The position numbers and the translations under genes were made by a program. A stretch of 64,000 nucleotides of DNA. Origin: Pseudarthrobacter chlorophenolicus A6. Its GTDB lineage: Bacteria; Actinomycetota; Actinomycetes; Actinomycetales; Micrococcaceae. Position 1 is the stretch's first letter. Every line of letters starts with the position of its first letter. The notes under the pieces are model-generated. The model did no database searches and had not been told where the DNA came from. It saw only the letters and a list, made by a program, of their open reading frames with translations. The stretch spans positions 3,513,209-3,577,208 of the forward strand of contig NC_011886.1 of the NCBI RefSeq assembly GCF_000022025.1, given 5' to 3'. Below, in pieces: positions 28,453 through 36,424 of the stretch.

Positions 28453-28490
28453 CAGAAGAGGGCCTCCTTGCGGAGGCCCTCTTCTGCTTT
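28453..28490 (+). terminator. Terminator of tRNA-Pro
   Basis: Fifteen-base perfect stem (28453-28467 with 28472-28486), TTGC loop, then CTTTAT. Directly behind the tRNA. Confidence 0.9.
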
Positions 28491-28561
28491 ATCCGCCGCG
28501 TCACCCAGCGGCGAAGACGCCCCGCACGAGGCCGGGGCAGGGCGGCGCCGGATTAAAGGAA

Positions 28562-28590
28562 ACAGCCCCGGAGCGATGCTCCGGGGCTGT
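28562..28590 (-). terminator. Terminator of the small secreted-peptide gene
   Basis: Thirteen-base perfect stem (28562-28574 with 28578-28590) and a GAT loop. On the minus strand the stem is followed by TTTCCTTTAAT. It ends 27 bases beyond the stop of the peptide gene, so that gene has its own short transcript. Confidence 0.85.
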
Positions 28591-28616
28591 CCTCGCCTCC
28601 TGGGTTGAGGAAGCTG

Positions 28617-28841
28617 TTACATCGGGTCCGGCCAGTTGCCAACGTACGTGGTGTACGTGGTACCGGAAGTGTCCTTCTTGGTGTCCTTGACCTTCTTGGA
28701 CATCGGGTCCGGCCAGTTGCCAACGGCTACCGAAGTACCCGTGGAATCAGCAATGGAACCGGTGGACAGTACGGCCGGAGCCGCAGCAGAAAAAGCAAGG
28801 GCACCGGCCAGCGCAGCCGCTGTTGCGATCTTCTTCAACAT
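28617..28841 (-). CDS. Small secreted peptide precursor with duplicated octapeptide VGNWPDPM
   Basis: 74 residues from ATG 28841 with a GAGGAA ribosome site. The N terminus is a Sec-type signal peptide: MLKK, a hydrophobic core ATAAALAGALAFSAAAPAV, and a likely cleavage region near residues 20-28. The mature part is about 48 residues, polar and Thr/Lys-rich, and contains the identical octapeptide VGNWPDPM at residues 40-47 and 67-74; the second copy is the exact C terminus. Each copy is preceded by a short Thr-rich or Val-containing segment (TSVA, TYTTY). The gene has its own promoter and terminator and is divergent from an XRE-TPR regulator. This is the layout of pheromone precursors of Rgg/PlcR-type systems. 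I know no characterised family for it; secreted structural or antimicrobial peptide remains possible. Confidence 0.8.
   Translation of the reverse strand: MLKKIATAAALAGALAFSAAAPAVLSTGSIADSTGTSVAVGNWPDPMSKKVKDTKKDTSGTTYTTYVGNWPDPM
28620..28724 (-). repeat. Two identical 24-bp repeats encoding VGNWPDPM
   Basis: Copies at 28620-28643 and 28701-28724 are identical at every base, including synonymous positions, and 81 bases apart (27 codons). Perfect nucleotide identity points to recent duplication or gene conversion; the retained reading frame and C-terminal placement point to a functional octapeptide. Confidence 0.9.
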
Positions 28842-28894
28842 AAATAGGTTCCTCAATACGAGTCGGATTCGTTACAAAGCCAGCACTGTCCTTG

Positions 28895-28948
28895 TTGACA
28901 TACATTGTAAAATGTTTTCCACAGGGACTGTCAAGCATTTGGTGGAAA
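28895..28948. promoter_or_regulatory. Divergent control region of the peptide and regulator genes
   Basis: On the minus strand TTGACA (28934-28929) and TACAAT (28909-28904), 19 bases apart, form a near-consensus promoter with a long spacer, giving a start about 55 bases before the peptide ATG. A perfect palindrome ACATT-GTAA-AATGT (28902-28915) covers that -10 and a plus-strand TAAAAT (28908-28913). Further inverted repeats are TTGACA/TGTCAA (28895-28900, 28929-28934) and TTTCCAC/GTGGAAA (28916-28922, 28942-28948). These are candidate sites for the adjacent regulator. Confidence 0.6.
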
Positions 28949-28974
28949 GACTGTCCGGAAGAGGAGGAAACGCC

Positions 28975-30240
28975 GTGGGCAACGGATTCGGGGAGAAGCT
29001 CCGCGCGGAGCGTCTCGAACGGGGGCTGACGCAGGCTGAACTGGGCAAGGACCTGTATTCACCCAGCTACATCTCACTGCTCGAAACCGGCCGGAGGGAA
29101 CCCACGGCCGAAGTGATCGAGGAGCTGGCACGCAGGCTGGAGCTGGCACCCAAGGCACTGGAAGCCTGGAGCCAGCCGATTTCGGTCAGCGATGCCGAAT
29201 ACGTCCTGGCCGGCCTGTACGCCCGGCAGGCCTGGGACCTGCGGGACTATCCGCTGGCCGCCAGCCACGCCGCCACAGCCGCGCAGATCGCGCTGGATGG
29301 CAGGAACACCAGCGCCTGGTGGAACATGACCTACATGCAGGCGGAATGCCTGATCAAGCAGGGCAACTGGCAGGAATGCCAGCGCATCATGCAGCACCTC
29401 CTGGAGCACCCCATGGCCACCGAATCGGCCGGCCTCGCCGTCCGTGCCCGCCAGATGCTCGCCGGTATCTGCCAGGGCCAGGGCCAGCTCGGCGCCGCGG
29501 TGGACCATGCCTTGGAAGCCGTCAAACTCTGCGCACAGCTGCCTAAGGGCTCCACCCTCATCATCGGCGCACACCGGGCCCTGATCGGCGCCCTCGCGGA
29601 GAGCGGCCGGCTGGATGAGGCCTGGAAGTACTGCCAGGACATGAATGACCAAGTGGATGAACACTCCATGTCGCAGCTGGCCGGCGAGGTTGCCTGGGTG
29701 ATTGGCAACGTGGCCTTCATGCGCCACGACTACCAGGAGGGCATCAAGCACCACGAGCGCGCAGCCCGCCTGCTCTCCCCCGCGAACGACATCGAACTGT
29801 GGGCACGGTTCAACAAGGCCTCCGCCGCCGTACGGCTCTCCTCGGGGATCGTGGAACCGGAAACCCTGTCATCCATCGAGCGCGCCGAGCTGGCCCTGTC
29901 CATCGTGGGCGGCAACAAGTCGGACCAACTGGAGGTTGCCTTCATCCGCGCCCGGTGGCTGTACCTGACCGGGGACATTGTGGCCGCCGTGGAAAAGCTC
30001 CGCGAAATTCATGGCGAAAGGGCCTCACTGGCCAAACACACCGCTGGCGAGGTTTCGCTCCTGCTGGGCAAGTCCCTCAAGGCCGCCGGTGAGTCGGAGG
30101 AAGCCCTGATCCACCTCCAGGAAGCGCAGAAGGCCTTCAGTGCCGCAGGTGCGGCGGACCGCGTCCAGCAGGCACTGGACGCGGTCCTGGAGATCAAGCT
30201 GGCCCAGAGGCGGGCCGCCAACGCTGCGAAGGCCAGCTAG
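28975..30240 (+). CDS. XRE-family regulator with TPR domain (RRNPP-like)
   Basis: 421 residues from GTG 28975, placed seven bases after AGGAGG; the frame stays open upstream into the peptide gene but has no better start. An N-terminal XRE HTH (residues about 4-58: FGEKLRAERLERGLTQAELGKDLYSPSYISLLETGRREPTAEVIEEL) is joined to about 350 residues of helical repeats. These read as TPR-like pairs (YARQAWDLRDYPLAASHAATAAQIAL, MTYMQAECLIKQGNWQECQRIM, EVAWVIGNVAFMRHDYQEGIKHHERAARLL, GKSLKAAGESEEALIHLQEAQKAF). This HTH-plus-TPR build is that of Rgg, PlcR and NprR, whose TPR groove binds a short re-imported peptide. The divergent gene encodes a secreted peptide with a repeated octapeptide, so the pair may be a peptide-sensing switch. 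Confidence 0.88.
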   Translation: MGNGFGEKLRAERLERGLTQAELGKDLYSPSYISLLETGRREPTAEVIEELARRLELAPKALEAWSQPISVSDAEYVLAGLYARQAWDLRDYPLAASHAATAAQIALDGRNTSAWWNMTYMQAECLIKQGNWQECQRIMQHLLEHPMATESAGLAVRARQMLAGICQGQGQLGAAVDHALEAVKLCAQLPKGSTLIIGAHRALIGALAESGRLDEAWKYCQDMNDQVDEHSMSQLAGEVAWVIGNVAFMRHDYQEGIKHHERAARLLSPANDIELWARFNKASAAVRLSSGIVEPETLSSIERAELALSIVGGNKSDQLEVAFIRARWLYLTGDIVAAVEKLREIHGERASLAKHTAGEVSLLLGKSLKAAGESEEALIHLQEAQKAFSAAGAADRVQQALDAVLEIKLAQRRAANAAKAS

Positions 30241-30279
30241 CGCAGCAGCACTAAGCCGGCGGGAACAGCTGGGGCCCTG

Positions 30280-31221
30280 TCAGGCGAAAGTCCTGCCCGT
30301 GATCTTCTCGTACGCCTCCACGTAGCGGCTGCGGGTGCGGTCCACCACTTCGGCCGGCAGCGCCGGCGGCGGCGTATCCGAGGCCTTGTCCCAGCCGGAC
30401 TCGGCGGACGTCAGCCAGTCGCGGACGTACTGCTTGTCGTAGGACGGCTGGGCCTGGCCCGGCTGATAGGTGGCGGCATCCCAGAAGCGTGAGGAGTCCG
30501 GCGTCAGCACCTCGTCACCCAGCGTGATGGAACCGGAGACGGCGTCATAGCCGAATTCCACCTTGGTGTCGGCCAGGATGATGCCACGCTCGCGGGCAAT
30601 CTTCTCCGCGGTGGTGTAGATCTTCAGGGTCAGTTCGCTGAGCCGGGCCGCGATGTCGTCGCCCACCAGCGCCACCACGGCGTCGTAGGTGATGTTTTCA
30701 TCGTGCTCGCCCACAGCGGCCTTCGCCGACGGCGTGAAAATGGCGTGCTCCAGCCGGGAACCGTCCACCAGCCCGTCCGGGAGCGGGATGTTGCAGACAG
30801 TGCCGGACGCCCGGTATTCCAGCAGCCCGGACCCTGTGAGGTAGCCGCGGGCGATGCATTCCACCGGGAACATGTCCAGCTTCTTGCAGATCATGGCCCT
30901 GCCCTCGACCTCGGCGGGGACGCCGTCTTCGACAGTGGAGCCCAGGACGTGGTGCTCCACGCCCAACTGTTCGAACCACCACAGGCTCAGCTGGGTAAGG
31001 ATGCGGCCCTTGTCCGGGATTTCGCTGGAGAGCACATGGTCGTAGGCGCTGATCCTGTCGCTGGCCACCACCAGCACGCAGTCCTGGCCCACGCGCTCCT
31101 TGACGGACTCATCGGCGGGCTCATACAGGTCGCGGACCTTGCCCGAGTAGACGTGGGTCCAGCCCGGCAGGTCCAGGGTGCTGGCACTGTTAAAGCCGCG
31201 GGATGCGGGATTTTCGCTCAT
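30280..31221 (-). CDS. purC: Phosphoribosylaminoimidazole-succinocarboxamide synthase
   Basis: 313 residues from ATG 31221, one base past the purD stop (TAGCATG); a longer frame to 31386 overlaps purD. Joins CAIR and aspartate with ATP to make SAICAR in purine synthesis. Motifs: VYSGKVRDLYE (ATP-binding loop), VASDRISAYDHVL, VECIARGYLTGSG, LADTKVEFG and DEVLTPDSSRFWDA. The length matches the longer actinobacterial/eukaryote-like form (about 300) rather than the 240-residue E. coli form. It is co-transcribed with purD and convergent with the XRE-TPR regulator. Confidence 0.95.
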   Translation of the reverse strand: MSENPASRGFNSASTLDLPGWTHVYSGKVRDLYEPADESVKERVGQDCVLVVASDRISAYDHVLSSEIPDKGRILTQLSLWWFEQLGVEHHVLGSTVEDGVPAEVEGRAMICKKLDMFPVECIARGYLTGSGLLEYRASGTVCNIPLPDGLVDGSRLEHAIFTPSAKAAVGEHDENITYDAVVALVGDDIAARLSELTLKIYTTAEKIARERGIILADTKVEFGYDAVSGSITLGDEVLTPDSSRFWDAATYQPGQAQPSYDKQYVRDWLTSAESGWDKASDTPPPALPAEVVDRTRSRYVEAYEKITGRTFA

Positions 31222-31222
31222 G

Positions 31223-32539
31223 CTAGGCCTTCGCTTTCGTGATGGGCAGCGCACCCGTGGCGGCGTACGGCACCTTGATTTCGCCGCGGGCAGCCTTGCG
31301 GCCAATGTCGCTGCGGAACTGTCCGCCGTCCAGCTGGACCAGCTCCACGCCGTCGTAGGCGCGTTCGCGCGCCTCCACCAGGTCACTGCCCAGGGCGACC
31401 ACCGCCAGGACGCGCCCGCCGGCGGAAACTACCTTGCCGTCGTCGTCCAGCGCCGTTCCGGCGTGGATGACGTGCACGCCGTCCAAGGCCTCGGCCTTCT
31501 TCAGGCCGCGGATCCGGTCCCCGGCGCGCGGAGTGTCGGGGTAGTTTTCGGACGCGACGACGACGGCGACAGCGGTCTCCTTCGCCCAGCGCAACTCTTC
31601 CGCGGTGTCCAGTTCGCCCTTGGCGGCGGAGAGCAGCAAAGAGCCGAGCGGTGTCTTCAGCCGCGCCAGGACGGCCTGGGTCTCAGGGTCTCCGAAGCGG
31701 ACGTTGAATTCGATGACCCGTGTGCCGCGTGAGGTCAGCGCCAGGCCGACGAACAGGACGCCGACGAAAGGCGTGCCGCGGCGGGCCATCTCGTTGACGG
31801 TGGGCTGGGCCACGCGGTCGATGACTTCCTGGACGAGGCCTTCGGGGGCCCATTCCAGCGGGGTGTAAGCGCCCATGCCGCCGGTGTTGGGGCCTTCGTC
31901 GTTGTCGAAGATGCGCTTGAAGTCCTGGGCGGGCGAAAGCGCCACCGTGTTGTGCCCGTCGCAGAGGACGAAGAGGGATACCTCGGGGCCGTCGAGGAAT
32001 TCCTCGATCACCACGGAACCGCCGGCGTCGAAGCAGGACTGCGCGTGCGCCAGAGCTTCGTCGCGGTTCCGGGTGACCACCACTCCCTTGCCGGCGGCCA
32101 GGCCGTCGTCCTTGACCACGTAGGGCGCGCCGAAGGTGTCCAGTGCGGATGCGGCCTCTTCGGCGGTGGTGGCCACCAGGGCCATGGCCGTGGGCACACC
32201 TGCCTCAGCCATGATCTCCTTGGCGAACGCCTTGGACGCTTCGAGCTGCGCTGCGGCCTTGCTGGGGCCGAACACGGGAATGCCTGCCTCACGGACAGCA
32301 TCGGAAACGCCTGCAGCCAGCGGGGCTTCGGGGCCCACCACCACGAGGTCGACCGCCAGCTTGGTGGCCAGCTTCGCGACGGCGTCGGGATCGTTGCCGT
32401 TGATCTTGTGTGTGGGGACCAGCTTGCTGATGCCGGCGTTACCGGGTGCTGCATGGACCTCGGACACGTTGGGGTCGGCGAGCAGGGAGCGGACAATGGC
32501 GTGTTCGCGGCCTCCGGGGCCGATGACGAGTACCTTCAC
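31223..32539 (-). CDS. purD: Phosphoribosylamine--glycine ligase
   Basis: 438 residues from GTG 32539 (VKVLVIGPGGREHAIV); a TTG three codons upstream is also open. ATP-grasp enzyme that joins glycine to phosphoribosylamine, the second step of purine synthesis. N-terminal GPGGREHA, glycine-rich APGNAGI, ATP-grasp region VVKDDGLAAGKGVVV, the Mg-binding VIEFNVRFGDPETQ and a C-terminal lid domain are all present. The length is normal. Its stop is one base from the purC start. The divergent molybdopterin oxidoreductase starts within 100 bases, so the promoters overlap. Confidence 0.96.
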   Translation of the reverse strand: MKVLVIGPGGREHAIVRSLLADPNVSEVHAAPGNAGISKLVPTHKINGNDPDAVAKLATKLAVDLVVVGPEAPLAAGVSDAVREAGIPVFGPSKAAAQLEASKAFAKEIMAEAGVPTAMALVATTAEEAASALDTFGAPYVVKDDGLAAGKGVVVTRNRDEALAHAQSCFDAGGSVVIEEFLDGPEVSLFVLCDGHNTVALSPAQDFKRIFDNDEGPNTGGMGAYTPLEWAPEGLVQEVIDRVAQPTVNEMARRGTPFVGVLFVGLALTSRGTRVIEFNVRFGDPETQAVLARLKTPLGSLLLSAAKGELDTAEELRWAKETAVAVVVASENYPDTPRAGDRIRGLKKAEALDGVHVIHAGTALDDDGKVVSAGGRVLAVVALGSDLVEARERAYDGVELVQLDGGQFRSDIGRKAARGEIKVPYAATGALPITKAKA

Positions 32540-32635
32540 AGTCTCCAAGCGTACTTTGTGGACCCTGCCCGCTCCTAAGCTGTGTCCTTGCCTCCCGCTG
32601 CCATCCGCGGGGCGGTCCCGCTCCGAACACCTGCC

Positions 32636-34222
32636 ATGACAACGCTACGGAACCGCCTCACTGGACCCGCTCCCCTGGCTGCGCTGGCAGGTGTGGTGGC
32701 TGCCGCCGTCGTACTGGCCGTGGCGGAGCTGCTCGGCGCCTTCTTCACCGCCCGCGCCACACCGCTCTTTGCCCTTGGCTCCACCTTCATTGATTTCACT
32801 CCGGGGTGGCTGAAGGATTTTGCCATCGCCACGTTCGGCACCAATGACAAGGCGGCCCTGTTCGTGGGCATGGGCCTGACCATCACCGTCCTGGCCTGCG
32901 TTTTGGGTATTGTGGCGTTCCGCAATTGGGCCTTGGGCGTCCTGGGCGTCCTGTTCATGGGCGCGGTGATCGTGGCGTGCGTGGTGACCCGCGCGGGTGT
33001 TTCGGCCGTTGATGCCATCCCCGCCGTCCTGGGAACCCTCGCGGGTGTTGCGGTGCTCCGTTTCCTGGTGAACCGGGTACAGGCCCTGAAGGCCTGGCCC
33101 GAGGCGCCGGCAGACCTGGCGTACGACGCCGACGCACGGGTTAGGGACGAAGGCAGCAGCCGCCGGCGGTTCTTTGCCGCGGCCGGGATCACCGCTGTTG
33201 CGGCCGGCGTCGCAGCCACGGGAGGCCGGTTGCTCGGTGCCGCGCGCAGCAACATCGCCAAGGCACGCGAAGCGCTCCAGCTCCCCACACCGGCAACGGC
33301 CGCCCCGCCCATTCCGGCCGGCGTCCAGTCGCCCGTGGACGGGGCTCCGCCCTGGGTGACCCCCAACAACGACTTCTACCGCATCGACACCGCCTTGAGC
33401 GTTCCCGAAATCAACGCTGACGACTGGGAACTGAGGGTCCACGGCCTGGTGGAACAAGAGGTGCGCCTGACGTTCCAGGACCTGCTCGACGCCGACCTCA
33501 TCGAATCGCATGTGACGCTCACCTGCGTCTCGAACCCGGTGGGCGGGAACCTGGCCGGCAACGCGAAGTGGCTGGGGCTGCCGCTCCGGGAGGTGCTGAA
33601 GCGGGCCAAGCCCAAGGACGGCGCCGACATGGTCCTCTCCACCTCCATCGACGGCTTCAGTGCGTCCACACCCCTGGAAGTGCTGCAGGACGGCAGGGAC
33701 GCCATGCTGGCCATCGGCATGAACGGCGAGCCGCTGCCCCTGGAGCATGGCTACCCGGTGCGGATGGTGGTTCCGGGCCTGTACGGGTTCGTCTCCGCCA
33801 CCAAGTGGGTGGTGGACCTGGAGGTCACCCGGTTCGCGGACAGCAAGGCGTACTGGACCGAGCGCGGCTGGTCAGAACGCGGCCCCATCAAGACCATGGC
33901 GCGGGTTGACGTGCCCAAGTCCTTCGCCAAGGTCCCCGCCGGGAAGGTTGCCGTGGGCGGCACCGCCTGGGCCCAGACCCGGGGCATCACCAAAGTGGAA
34001 ATCCAGATCGACAACGCGGACTGGGTGGAGGCCACGCTGTCCACCGAGGCCTCCCTGGTGACCTGGCGGCAGTGGTCCTACGAATGGGATGCCACGCCGG
34101 GTCCCCACTACATCAAGGTCCGCGCCACGGACGGCACGGGCGAAGTGCAGACGGAGCAGCGCGCGGACCCCGTCCCGGACGGCGCCTCGGGCTGGCAGTC
34201 GGTGATGGTCACGGTGGAGTGA
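32636..34222 (+). CDS. Membrane-fused sulfite-oxidase-type molybdopterin oxidoreductase
   Basis: 528 residues from ATG 32636 (MTTLRNRLTG); a GTG at 32582 is an alternative and neither has a clear ribosome site. The N-terminal 150 residues form about four membrane helices (PLAALAGVVAAAVVLAVAELLG, ALFVGMGLTITVLACVLGIVAF, LGVLGVLFMGAVIVACVV). A further RRRFFAAAGITAVAAG segment follows. The outer domain has the Mo-pterin-binding region VTLTCVSNPVGGNLAGNAKWLG, with the Mo-ligand Cys, and a C-terminal Ig-like dimerisation domain. The reaction is unknown; sulfite or methionine sulfoxide-type chemistry is possible. The internal RRRFF resembles a twin-arginine motif but follows earlier helices. Confidence 0.88.
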   Translation: MTTLRNRLTGPAPLAALAGVVAAAVVLAVAELLGAFFTARATPLFALGSTFIDFTPGWLKDFAIATFGTNDKAALFVGMGLTITVLACVLGIVAFRNWALGVLGVLFMGAVIVACVVTRAGVSAVDAIPAVLGTLAGVAVLRFLVNRVQALKAWPEAPADLAYDADARVRDEGSSRRRFFAAAGITAVAAGVAATGGRLLGAARSNIAKAREALQLPTPATAAPPIPAGVQSPVDGAPPWVTPNNDFYRIDTALSVPEINADDWELRVHGLVEQEVRLTFQDLLDADLIESHVTLTCVSNPVGGNLAGNAKWLGLPLREVLKRAKPKDGADMVLSTSIDGFSASTPLEVLQDGRDAMLAIGMNGEPLPLEHGYPVRMVVPGLYGFVSATKWVVDLEVTRFADSKAYWTERGWSERGPIKTMARVDVPKSFAKVPAGKVAVGGTAWAQTRGITKVEIQIDNADWVEATLSTEASLVTWRQWSYEWDATPGPHYIKVRATDGTGEVQTEQRADPVPDGASGWQSVMVTVE

Positions 34223-34269
34223 CGCCGCGTCGGCCGGTCCCGTCCGGGGGTTCCCCCTAGACTGGCAGC

Positions 34270-35286
34270 ATGCCGCACAATCCCCACGCCACCTTTACCG
34301 TGGACTCCGCCGTCGAACTGGCCGTGATCGAGCGCAGCGGCTTTGTGGAGTCCCGGCACATCGGCTCGGCTGTCCTTCTTTCCGCTGACGGATCCGTGGT
34401 GACGGAGCTGGGCGACATCAACACCCCTATCTACGCGAGGTCGGCCCTCAAGCCGTTCCAGGCCCTTGCCTCCATGCAGTCCGGCGTCCCGCTGCGGGGC
34501 GCCCAAGTGGCCATTGCCTGCGGCAGCCACACGGGTTCACTGGACCACATGGACGTGGTGGCCGGAATGCTGAAGGCCGCCGGTGTGCGGGAGGACCAGC
34601 TGCAGTGCCCCGAAGCGTGGCCGCAGGACGAAACGGCGCGGAACTGGCTGGTCCGCTCCGAGAAGGGCAAATCCCGGCTGGCCTTCAACTGTTCCGGCAA
34701 GCACGCCGCGTTCCTCTGGGCCTGCACCGAAAATGGCTGGGACACGCACAGCTACCTTGAGCCGAACCATCCGCTGCAGCAGCGGGTGCGGAGCGTCATC
34801 GAGGAATACACCGGCGAGAAGATCGCGCACCTGGGCATCGATGGCTGCGGCGCCCCGGTGGCGGCCCTGTCCCTGAAGGGGCTGGCACGGGGGTACTCCC
34901 TCCTGGCCAAGGCCCCAGGCGACCAAAGCTCCAACGCCCGCGCCGCCACGATTGCCACGTCCATGCTCGATTACCCATGGGCGGTGCAGGGCCGCGGCGA
35001 GGCGAACACCCTGGTGATGGATGAGCTGGAGGTCATCGCCAAGATCGGTGCGGAGGGCGTGCTTGCCATGGCCACCCCGCAGGGCGTCTCGGTGGCCGTC
35101 AAGATCCTCGACGGGAACCTGCGAGCCACCTCCCTGGTGGCGCTGACGCTGCTGGCCGCTGCCGGTGCCGTCGAAATCCCGGGCGTGGCCAGCGTCCTTG
35201 AAAAGGTAGTGGAGCCCGTGCTGGGCGGCGGCCACCCCGTGGGCAGGATCCGCCTGGGCCCGGCGGTTTCCGCGCTCCTGGACTGA
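34270..35286 (+). CDS. Asparaginase (COG4448, class 3/ReAV-like)
   Basis: 338 residues, ATG 34270. Hydrolyses asparagine to aspartate and ammonia; this family is unrelated to E. coli AnsA/AnsB. Signature segments: YARSALKPFQALASMQSG (Ser-Lys pair), ACGSHTGSLDHMD, FNCSGKHAAFLWAC (second Ser-x-x-Lys-type pair and Cys ligand), and GIDGCGAPV. The Cys-Lys-Cys residues that hold zinc in Rhizobium ReAV appear in NCSGK and DGCGAP. The length is usual. It has its own start about 50 bases after the oxidoreductase; the following SCP-like gene is 73 bases downstream. Confidence 0.9.
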   Translation: MPHNPHATFTVDSAVELAVIERSGFVESRHIGSAVLLSADGSVVTELGDINTPIYARSALKPFQALASMQSGVPLRGAQVAIACGSHTGSLDHMDVVAGMLKAAGVREDQLQCPEAWPQDETARNWLVRSEKGKSRLAFNCSGKHAAFLWACTENGWDTHSYLEPNHPLQQRVRSVIEEYTGEKIAHLGIDGCGAPVAALSLKGLARGYSLLAKAPGDQSSNARAATIATSMLDYPWAVQGRGEANTLVMDELEVIAKIGAEGVLAMATPQGVSVAVKILDGNLRATSLVALTLLAAAGAVEIPGVASVLEKVVEPVLGGGHPVGRIRLGPAVSALLD

Positions 35287-35359
35287 GCAACCCACTCTGA
35301 GCGACCCGCACTCAGCGAACCGCACTGACCGTACCGCTACCGGAACGAAGGATGGAAAC

Positions 35360-35737
35360 ATGGCAACCGCCCGCCGCCGCGTCGATGTGAAGGAAGGCAA
35401 AGCGGCCCTGGACGCGTGGCTGGAAGCGGCCCGGTCGCCGTCGGACGCTCCGCTCCCCAGGCCAGTCCTGGCCACTGCCGTGCGCTATACCTTGGAGGAA
35501 GTCACGGCCCGCGCGCCGGGCAACTCCGTGGAGGTCCGGGTGCCGCCCTTTGGCGTCACCCAGTGCGTTGAAGGGCCGCGCCACACCCGCGGCACACCGC
35601 CGAACGTCATCGAGTGCGACGCTGCCACCTGGCTTGCGATGGTCACAGGCGGGCTCGCCTGGGCGGACGCTGTCGAGGCAGGCAAGGTGGCCGCCTCCGG
35701 GCTCCGCGCGGATCTCTCGGCGCTCCTGCCTCTCTAG
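35360..35737 (+). CDS. Sterol carrier family protein
   Basis: 125 residues, ATG 35360 preceded by AAGGATGGAAAC. It matches the actinobacterial sterol-carrier-like protein family: RPVLATAVRYTLEEVTARAPGNSVEVRVPPFGVTQCVEGPRHTRGTPPNVIECDAATWLAMVTG, in which the R(Y/H)TRGTPPNV(I/V)E segment is diagnostic. The biochemical function is not known. It overlaps the convergent membrane protein gene by 4 bases at the 3' end. Confidence 0.85.
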   Translation: MATARRRVDVKEGKAALDAWLEAARSPSDAPLPRPVLATAVRYTLEEVTARAPGNSVEVRVPPFGVTQCVEGPRHTRGTPPNVIECDAATWLAMVTGGLAWADAVEAGKVAASGLRADLSALLPL

Positions 35738-36390
35738 GGCTTCGCCGGCTGTTCCGCCGGGATACTGGCGGGACGCGGCACCGAATTCTGCAAGCGCGTG
35801 GACAGTGCGGCCACGGCGGCGAAGGCAAACGCCCCGACGGCGATCAGCAGGGACATCACCGCAACGGTGTCGTAGCCGGAGCTGCGGGGATCCAGGAACG
35901 GGTAGGGGTACCAGCCCACCACCGGGCCGCGGAGCAGGCTGTACACGAGGTAGAGCAGCGGAAACGCCAGCCACACCAGGGAGGTCCGGACGGGGATCCG
36001 CTCCCTGGGCAGGTCCACCAGCCAGTCGATCACCATGACGGTGGGCACGGTGTAATGCAGGACGACGTTGACCCACGGGATGGGGGTGTTGACGTCGATG
36101 TCGCTCAACAGCAGGCTGTAGGTGATGCCGGTGATGGTCATATACACGGTGGCGGCACCCCGCAGGAGCTCCAGCCAGCGTGGGCTGGCGCCCTGCCACG
36201 CGTACCAGCCGGCGATGCCCAGGGTCACGAAGGCGATGATGTTGGACTCGATGGTGAAGTAGCTGAAGTAGTTTCCGGCACTGGCCCCCGGAACGTTCTG
36301 CACCAGGTGCAGGAACTGGAAGAGCACCGCCACGAAGCCCAGCAGTGCGAACCAGAATCGGAAAAGAGCAAGCCCCCTGTTTGCGGTCAT
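35734..36390 (-). CDS. Pr6Pr-family membrane protein
   Basis: 218 residues, ATG 36390. Six predicted membrane helices; the first is ALFRFWFALLGFVAVLFQFL. The segments YFSYFTIESNIIAFVTLG and HYTVPTVMVIDWLVD, and the sixth-helix pattern GWYPYPFLDPRSSGYDTVAV, identify the Pr6Pr/FAR-17a-AIG1-like family. Eukaryotic relatives hydrolyse fatty-acid esters of hydroxy fatty acids using Thr and His residues; the equivalents here would be the Thr in YFSYFTIESN and His in LHYTVPT. Activity in bacteria is unproven. It is followed by the SDR gene on the same strand in a separate unit. Confidence 0.82.
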   Translation of the reverse strand: MTANRGLALFRFWFALLGFVAVLFQFLHLVQNVPGASAGNYFSYFTIESNIIAFVTLGIAGWYAWQGASPRWLELLRGAATVYMTITGITYSLLLSDIDVNTPIPWVNVVLHYTVPTVMVIDWLVDLPRERIPVRTSLVWLAFPLLYLVYSLLRGPVVGWYPYPFLDPRSSGYDTVAVMSLLIAVGAFAFAAVAALSTRLQNSVPRPASIPAEQPAKP

Positions 36391-36424
36391 GAGCCGAGCA
36401 TAGCCGCGCGCGGGCCCGGGCCGG

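Noticed and set aside
28617..28841. Peptide gene as a lasso or other modified-peptide precursor
   Set aside because: It has a Sec-type signal peptide and no modification enzymes nearby; the repeat at the C terminus fits a pheromone precursor better.
28895..28923. TTGACA at 28895 as the -35 of a plus-strand promoter
   Set aside because: No acceptable -10 lies 16-19 bases downstream; it fits better as half of an inverted repeat.
28636..28974. N-terminal extension of the XRE-TPR regulator into the peptide gene
   Set aside because: Antisense to the peptide gene, no domain, and AGGAGG is perfectly placed for GTG 28975.
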